A DNA stretch of 10,294 nucleotides from Chloroflexota bacterium. Its GTDB lineage: Bacteria; Chloroflexota; Ktedonobacteria; Ktedonobacterales; Ktedonobacteraceae. Positions 7,557-10,294 of the stretch are shown piece after piece. Position numbers and translations under genes: made by a program. The DNA lies in NCBI GenBank assembly GCA_902812455.1, contig CADDZH010000137.1, positions 1 to 10,294 of the forward strand. The letters are read 5' to 3'. The stretch's first letter is position 1; every line of letters begins with the position of its first letter. The notes under the pieces are model-generated. The model worked only from the letters and a program-made list of their open reading frames with translations. It was not told the origin of the DNA and made no database searches.

Positions 7557-7904
7557 ATGCCAACTTATGAGTACCTGTGCCAGGCCTGCAGCCATCGCTT
7601 TGAGCAGTGGCAAAAAATGACCGACGAACCATTGCAAATTTGTCCCCAGTGCGGCGGCCACATTCGCAGAGTTCTTTATCCCGCCGGCGTCGTCTTCAAA
7701 GGCCCCGGCTTCTATAAAACCGATCACATGGCTTCCCCAAACGGGAAAAACGGCGCTAACGGCCATACCAAAAAACAAGAAGATACAGTCGCTTCCACCG
7801 AGTCCAGCACACCTGCTGAAAGCAAGTCTTCCTCAAGTGAGCCTGGTTCAAATAGCACAAAAGCCACAACCAGCGACACCAAAGTACCGGCGGAAGCAAA
7901 ATGA
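7557..7904 (+). CDS. FmdB-family zinc-ribbon protein
   Basis: Small cytoplasmic protein of 115 residues. The N-terminus is the FmdB/CxxC_CxxC_SSSS regulatory domain: MPTYEYLCQAC, then F15-E16, with a zinc ribbon made by C8, C11, C29 and C32. The next segment (RRVLYPAGVVFKGPGFYKTD) is the usual family continuation. From about residue 60 the tail is low in complexity, rich in Ser, Thr, Lys and Glu, and probably disordered, which is typical of long family members. The name comes from a putative regulator near formamidase genes; the real role is not settled and no amidase is nearby. AGGGGTGA (7542-7549) is a good SD with a seven-base spacing and fixes the start. The gene stands alone between repeat-filled gaps, with its own promoter and a structured leader. 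Family call is firm, function open. Confidence 0.92.
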   Translation: MPTYEYLCQACSHRFEQWQKMTDEPLQICPQCGGHIRRVLYPAGVVFKGPGFYKTDHMASPNGKNGANGHTKKQEDTVASTESSTPAESKSSSSEPGSNSTKATTSDTKVPAEAK

Positions 7905-7954
7905 TCAGAACATCCGTAGGGGCCCGTCAAGTTTCATCTGACCGAGAACATGTC

Positions 7955-8030
7955 GTGGCCTCCCTTGTGGGGGCCAGGCTTTCACCCGTCATATGAACCT
8001 TGATGTAGTGGCCTCCCTTGTGGGGGCCAG
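7955..8030. repeat. Pair of identical 23-base hairpin repeats
   Basis: The same 23 bases occupy 7955-7977 and 8008-8030, a 53-base offset. Each is a hairpin: GGCCTCC and GGGGGCC pair (one G-T) around CTTGT. The core CCCTTGTGG is shared with the repeats at 9423 and 9470. Only two copies with one unlike spacer exist, so this is not a CRISPR array. Confidence 0.75.
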
Positions 8031-8034
8031 ACTA

Positions 8035-8070
8035 GTAGGTTCCCGATTTATCGCGCCCATCGCCGATAAT
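8035..8070 (+). repeat. GTAGG...GATTTATCG repeat, copy 2
   Basis: GTAGGTTCCCGATTTATCG is followed by CGCCCATCGCCGAT. Compared with copy 1 the opening is GTAGGTTC instead of GTAGGGGC, but the middle (GATTTATCG, GCCCATCGCCGAT) is nearly the same. It begins five bases after the second hairpin repeat, so the two families adjoin here. Confidence 0.75.
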
Positions 8071-8110
8071 GAATTTTACCATTCAAGATCGGCAAAAGCG
8101 GTGTGGGACA

Positions 8111-8186
8111 TGTCATGTTGAGCGCAGCGAAACATCCGCTGCCGATCGACTGAGATCCTTCCCCCTTCGCTGCGCTCAGGATGACA
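8111..8186. repeat. 76-base imperfect inverted-repeat (MITE- or REP-like) element
   Basis: Two 21-base arms (8111-8131 and 8166-8186) are complementary at 19 of 21 positions; the left arm starts TGTCATGTTGAGCGC and the right arm ends GCGCTCAGGATGACA. The 34-base middle is not obviously paired. Strings of this type (TGTCAT...GAGCGAAGCG, and its complement) are familiar as dispersed repeats in many bacterial genomes. No target-site duplication is evident. Confidence 0.75.
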
Positions 8187-8199
8187 CGAGGTACCGATT

Positions 8200-8229
8200 T
8201 TGATCGTCAAATTTCATCATCGGTATAAC
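8200..8229 (+). promoter_or_regulatory. Promoter of the 68-aa gene
   Basis: TTGATC (8200-8205), an 18-base spacer and TATAAC (8224-8229). The -10 matches five of six and the -35 four of six. Transcription would start near 8236, leaving a leader of about 14 bases that contains the SD TGAGGA (8238-8242). The promoter begins 14 bases after the inverted-repeat element ends. Confidence 0.5.
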
Positions 8230-8249
8230 TACATAATGAGGAATGCTCT

Positions 8250-8456
8250 ATGCCAGAATCAGTCCTCGCCGCCATGCAGCGGCAACAAATCGAAATAACC
8301 ATCGGCGAGCTATTGCTCACCGATGATCATTACATCCGCCAGGAGATCATCGAGCGCCTGCGCCACCTGCTTGCCCACGCCGACCCATCGCTGGACAAAA
8401 CAAAACTCAGCGAAGGCGCCCTCGAAGAACTCCGCCAACTCGACCTGCTCCATTGA
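8250..8456 (+). CDS. Small protein of unknown function, 68 residues
   Basis: I do not recognise a family. The protein is charged and looks mostly helical, with a Leu/Ile pattern typical of amphipathic helices (about residues 14-45 and 52-68). It has no Cys, no signal peptide and no membrane segment, so it is probably cytoplasmic. It is considered real because TGAGGA (8238-8242) is a good SD seven bases before the ATG, a plausible promoter lies upstream, and the third codon positions favour C and G as in neighbouring genes. It sits alone, 135 bases before the histidine kinase on the same strand. The context around its start (GCTCTATGCCA) is identical to that of the FmdB-type gene, which may be chance. 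It could be a small regulator or a partner of the kinase; neither is shown. Confidence 0.7.
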   Translation: MPESVLAAMQRQQIEITIGELLLTDDHYIRQEIIERLRHLLAHADPSLDKTKLSEGALEELRQLDLLH

Positions 8457-8590
8457 TGCACCCCCCATAATTCCTACTTCGCTTTCGCTCTCACTATCGC
8501 AACTATGCGCCAGCGTGTATACTATTAATAAATCTTCATAATTTTTTAATACCTTTAAACGCCCACCGGGAGATAGGGAATTATACTACC

Positions 8591-9388
8591 ATGCAGCTTC
8601 AACACGAGCAATCGCAGGATCAAATAATCCAGGCCTTGCAGCGCCAGGTAGATGACCTGGCAGCCGAAAATCTCCTGCTCAAAGAACAACTGGCTCACAG
8701 AGAGCAATTCACTGCGATGATTGCTCACGAGTTGCGCGGCCCGCTGACCCCTATCATCAACTACGCCCAACTGCTCGCTCGCCCATCACAACGCCCGGCC
8801 ATGCAGCAGCGTGGCACTTCCATCATCATCAGCCAGGCCCGGCGTTTACTACGCATCGTCAATGATCTCCTCGACGCCTCGCGCCTCTCATCCGGCCAGT
8901 TCACCCTGGTACGTGAAACGTGCGACATTGTTGCGCTGGCCAGAGAGGTGGTCGAGCAGTTGCGTCCTCTCGCCCCTTATCACAGCATCGCCATAGAGAC
9001 TCCTGATACCCCGCTTACCGGCAATTGGGATAGCTTTCGCCTGCAGCAGGCCTTAGGCAACTTACTCGACAACGCCATCAAATATTCTGACGAGCAAACC
9101 ACCATCACCGTTCGTGTCACGGCATCCCCCGGCACAGCCCGCATCAGCGTCCACAATGAAGGCACAAGCATTCCCTCAGTAGAGGCAGAGCAGCTCTTCC
9201 GCCCCTATGTTCGCCTGCAGCCGGCCTCCAGCAGCCCGCGCGGCTCCGGCCTCGGCCTCTACATCACCAGGTGCATCATCGAGGCTCACGGCGGCACCCT
9301 CTCCCTCGAACCCAATACTTCAGACAAACAAGGAATCACCTTTTCATTTGATCTCCCCTGCGCGAACCACCTCAAAACACCATCGTAG
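8591..9388 (+). CDS. Soluble sensor histidine kinase (HisKA-HATPase_c)
   Basis: Two-component kinase of 265 residues that should autophosphorylate on His46 and pass phosphate to a response regulator. There is a short N-terminal coiled coil (about 5-39), an H box AMIAHELRGPLTPI (42-55), an N box NLLDNAIKYS (157-166), a G1 region VHNEGTSIP (187-195), an F box LFRPY, and a G2 box GSGLGL (218-223). The G1 Asp is replaced by Asn189 and the second Gly by Ser, changes seen in some active kinases. No transmembrane segment, PAS, GAF or other sensor domain is present, so any signal must come through the coiled coil or a partner. No response regulator lies in the window, so it appears orphan. The start at 8591 keeps the coiled coil; a purine-rich GGGAGATAGGG (8568-8578) lies 12 bases before it. 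Confidence 0.93.
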   Translation: MQLQHEQSQDQIIQALQRQVDDLAAENLLLKEQLAHREQFTAMIAHELRGPLTPIINYAQLLARPSQRPAMQQRGTSIIISQARRLLRIVNDLLDASRLSSGQFTLVRETCDIVALAREVVEQLRPLAPYHSIAIETPDTPLTGNWDSFRLQQALGNLLDNAIKYSDEQTTITVRVTASPGTARISVHNEGTSIPSVEAEQLFRPYVRLQPASSSPRGSGLGLYITRCIIEAHGGTLSLEPNTSDKQGITFSFDLPCANHLKTPS

Positions 9389-9422
9389 TATAGTAGGGGC
9401 GAGGGTGGATGTGGAGCGGGGT

Positions 9423-9491
9423 GGTGGGCCTTTATGGTCGCCCGCCTCTCTCCTATCATTGTCGGCTATGGTGGGCCCTTGTGGTCGCCCG
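9423..9491 (+). repeat. Pair of 22-base direct repeats
   Basis: Copies at 9423-9444 and 9470-9491 match at 20 of 22 bases; both start GGTGGGCC and end TGGTCGCCCG. The offset is 47 bases. The second copy contains CCCTTGTGG, also the core of the hairpin repeats at 7955 and 8008, so the two pairs probably belong to one broader family. They follow a GTAGGGGC string, the opening motif of the other repeats in this window. Confidence 0.7.
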
Positions 9492-9621
9492 TCCAGCCGT
9501 ACCCGATCTCCCCTGTCAAAACATACAGGTACCTTCCAGGTAATTGCCTCTGCCCCAAAAACTGTTGAAATTGGCGGTGCATCACATCCAACTTTCATCT
9601 ATACTACCATTGTGCAGAGAA

Positions 9622-9789
9622 CCTTACGAGCATAGCACCTGCGGCACCCACCGCTTTGATTGTGGAACCCGGAGCGGTGCCCGCCGTTCATATGGAGCGC
9701 GTTCTGACTGCGTGCGAGGCAGAATACTCTTGAGCTACTCCATATGGCTAGAACATCGGATATGTTCTAAAAGGGCTATGCTCGTAAGG
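9622..9789. ncRNA. Candidate structured RNA or fold-back element (four-way junction)
   Basis: The ends CCTTACGAGCATAGC (9622-9636) and GCTATGCTCGTAAGG (9775-9789) form a perfect 15-bp stem, extendable by CCT/AGG (9638-9640 with 9772-9774) past one bulged A. Inside are three consecutive hairpins with only two bases between them: CGGC/GCCG then CACCGCT/AGCGGTG (9642-9686); CATATGGAG/CTCCATATG with an inner TTCTG/CAGAA (9689-9746); and TAGAACAT/ATGTTCTA (9749-9769). Almost every base belongs to a stem or its loop. No SD-led open frame, no tRNA features, no T-tract and no clear target duplication were found. It could be a structured RNA, a leader of the gene at 9942, or a small mobile fold-back element; strand is unknown. 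Confidence 0.5.
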
Positions 9790-9800
9790 ATACGATATCT

Positions 9801-9876
9801 GTAGGTTCCCGATTTATCGTGGAACCCGATTTATCGTGGAACCCGATGTATCGTGCCCAGCGCCGATTCATCGGCC
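9801..9876 (+). repeat. GTAGG...GATTTATCG repeat, copy 3, with 17-base tandem units
   Basis: It opens GTAGGTTCCCGATTTATCG as in copy 2. The unit CCCGATTTATCGTGGAA is present at 9808 and 9825, and a third, diverged unit starts at 9842 (CCCGATGTATCGTGCC). It closes with CAGCGCCGATTCATCGGCC, parallel to the end of copy 1. The copy is thus expanded by tandem duplication. It begins 11 bases after the fold-back element. Confidence 0.8.
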
Positions 9877-9941
9877 ATCGGATAATTTTATCAACGTCCA
9901 TAATCGCATCCTTGTTACAGAACAGAAAGGAGCAATCAACA

Positions 9942-10235
9942 ATGGCACAGTGGGCCTACAAAGTCGTTTACATTGATTATCGCGGGCGCATTTCATCGGA
10001 AGGAGTCGAAACCCTCATCGGCAACGAGCGCCGCAGCGCATTCGCCCGCCGCTACCTCAATTCCCTCGGTCGTGAAAACTGGGAACTGGTCGGCATCCAG
10101 CCCCTGACCGCAAACTCAGCCTACTACATCTTCAAGCGCCCCGCTCAGGAAGGTGACTTCGCAGACCAGGCTCCAGCAGCTTCCAGCCAGGCTACTCCAC
10201 CTCCCAGCAGCGGCCCCACCGTCGAAACCGCCTGA
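9942..10235 (+). CDS. DUF4177-like small protein
   Basis: A 97-residue cytoplasmic protein. Residues 4-67 show the DUF4177 pattern: a first strand WAYKVVYID, a helix region ending LNSLGRENWELVGI (39-52), and a closing strand YYIFKRP (61-67). The family is a small alpha/beta domain of unknown function found widely in bacteria. The last 30 residues are rich in Pro, Ser and Ala and probably disordered. The start at 9942 is set by AGAAAGGAG (9924-9932), the best SD in this half of the window, nine bases before the ATG. The frame is open back to an ATG at 9819, but that part is repeat sequence with no SD. The gene has the repeat and fold-back region immediately upstream and no partner visible downstream. 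Confidence 0.85.
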   Translation: MAQWAYKVVYIDYRGRISSEGVETLIGNERRSAFARRYLNSLGRENWELVGIQPLTANSAYYIFKRPAQEGDFADQAPAASSQATPPPSSGPTVETA

Positions 10236-10294
10236 ACCAGACCGCCCGCTCGCCCTTACGATATGGCCGGTATTACCTGTACCGTATATCGCAT

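Larger units (their letters stand above)
7905..8249. other. Repeat-filled gap before the 68-aa gene
   Basis: It holds, in order: GTAGGGGCCCG (7916-7926), two identical 23-base hairpin repeats (7955, 8008), a GATTTATCG family copy (8035-8070), a 76-base inverted-repeat element (8111-8186), and a promoter plus SD for the gene at 8250. No open reading frame here looks real. The density of different repeat families suggests a preferred landing site for them. Confidence 0.65.
9389..9941. other. 553-base gene-free gap with repeats and a structured element
   Basis: Contents in order: GTAGGGGCGAGGG (9393) leading into two 22-base direct repeats (9423, 9470); a stretch (9492-9599) with only a small CCTGT/ACAGG inverted repeat; a -10-like TATACT at 9600-9605; the 168-base fold-back element (9622-9789); a GATTTATCG family copy with 17-base tandem units (9801-9876); and the SD of the gene at 9942. 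Open frames here are short, overlap the repeats and lack SD sequences, so none is called. Confidence 0.65.

Noticed and set aside
7955..9491. Spaced short repeats as a CRISPR array
   Set aside because: Each repeat type has two copies only, the spacers are unlike in context and no cas genes are present.
9622..9789. Fold-back element as a tRNA, in particular tRNA-Sec for the nearby selB
   Set aside because: The closing stem is 15 bp, there is no T-loop TTCRA pattern, no anticodon arm of the right size and no CCA; length is 168 bases.
9544..9804. 86-residue plus-strand open frame across the fold-back element
   Set aside because: No SD, no recognisable family, and it runs through the inverted repeats, which explain the sequence better.
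9819..9941. Upstream extension of the DUF4177-like frame to an ATG at 9819
   Set aside because: The extension is translated repeat sequence without SD, whereas a strong SD lies nine bases before the ATG at 9942.

Overview
The window reads like a chromosomal segment of a moderately GC-rich bacterium. My best guess is a Chloroflexota lineage of the Ktedonobacteria type. The hints are a PASTA-type Ser/Thr kinase with a Ser/Pro/Thr-rich tail, a long SelB, several small zinc-ribbon or DUF genes, and dispersed intergenic repeats starting GTAGGGGC. This placement is inference from gene content and style, not from a phylogenetic marker.

Layout. Positions 1-1792 (minus) hold a membrane-anchored PknB-like kinase with two PASTA repeats, cut by the window's left edge. 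Positions 1907-3922 (minus) hold selB, the selenocysteine-specific elongation factor, upstream of the kinase on the same strand. Divergently, 4101-5126 (plus) holds an APH/choline-kinase-fold phosphotransferase with a possibly leaderless start. It is followed by uvrC (5230-7221), which has its own extended -10 promoter. From 7222 onward the region changes character: four short or medium genes (an FmdB-type zinc ribbon at 7557, a 68-aa unknown at 8250, a soluble histidine kinase at 8591, a DUF4177-like protein at 9942) are separated by gaps of 335, 345, 134 and 553 bases. Three of these gaps are filled with repeats and fold-back sequences.

The genes do not form one pathway. selB implies a selenocysteine-decoding system, but selA, selC (tRNA-Sec) and any selenoprotein are outside the window. 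uvrC is the incision nuclease of nucleotide excision repair. The two kinases are signalling proteins whose partners are not visible here.

The most interesting material is non-coding: a 168-base element (9622-9789) closed by a perfect 15-bp inverted repeat that encloses three consecutive hairpins, which together predict a four-way junction; a hairpin lying exactly between the Shine-Dalgarno sequence and the start codon of the PASTA kinase; a promoter-hairpin-T-tract leader ahead of the FmdB-type gene; and several families of short dispersed repeats.
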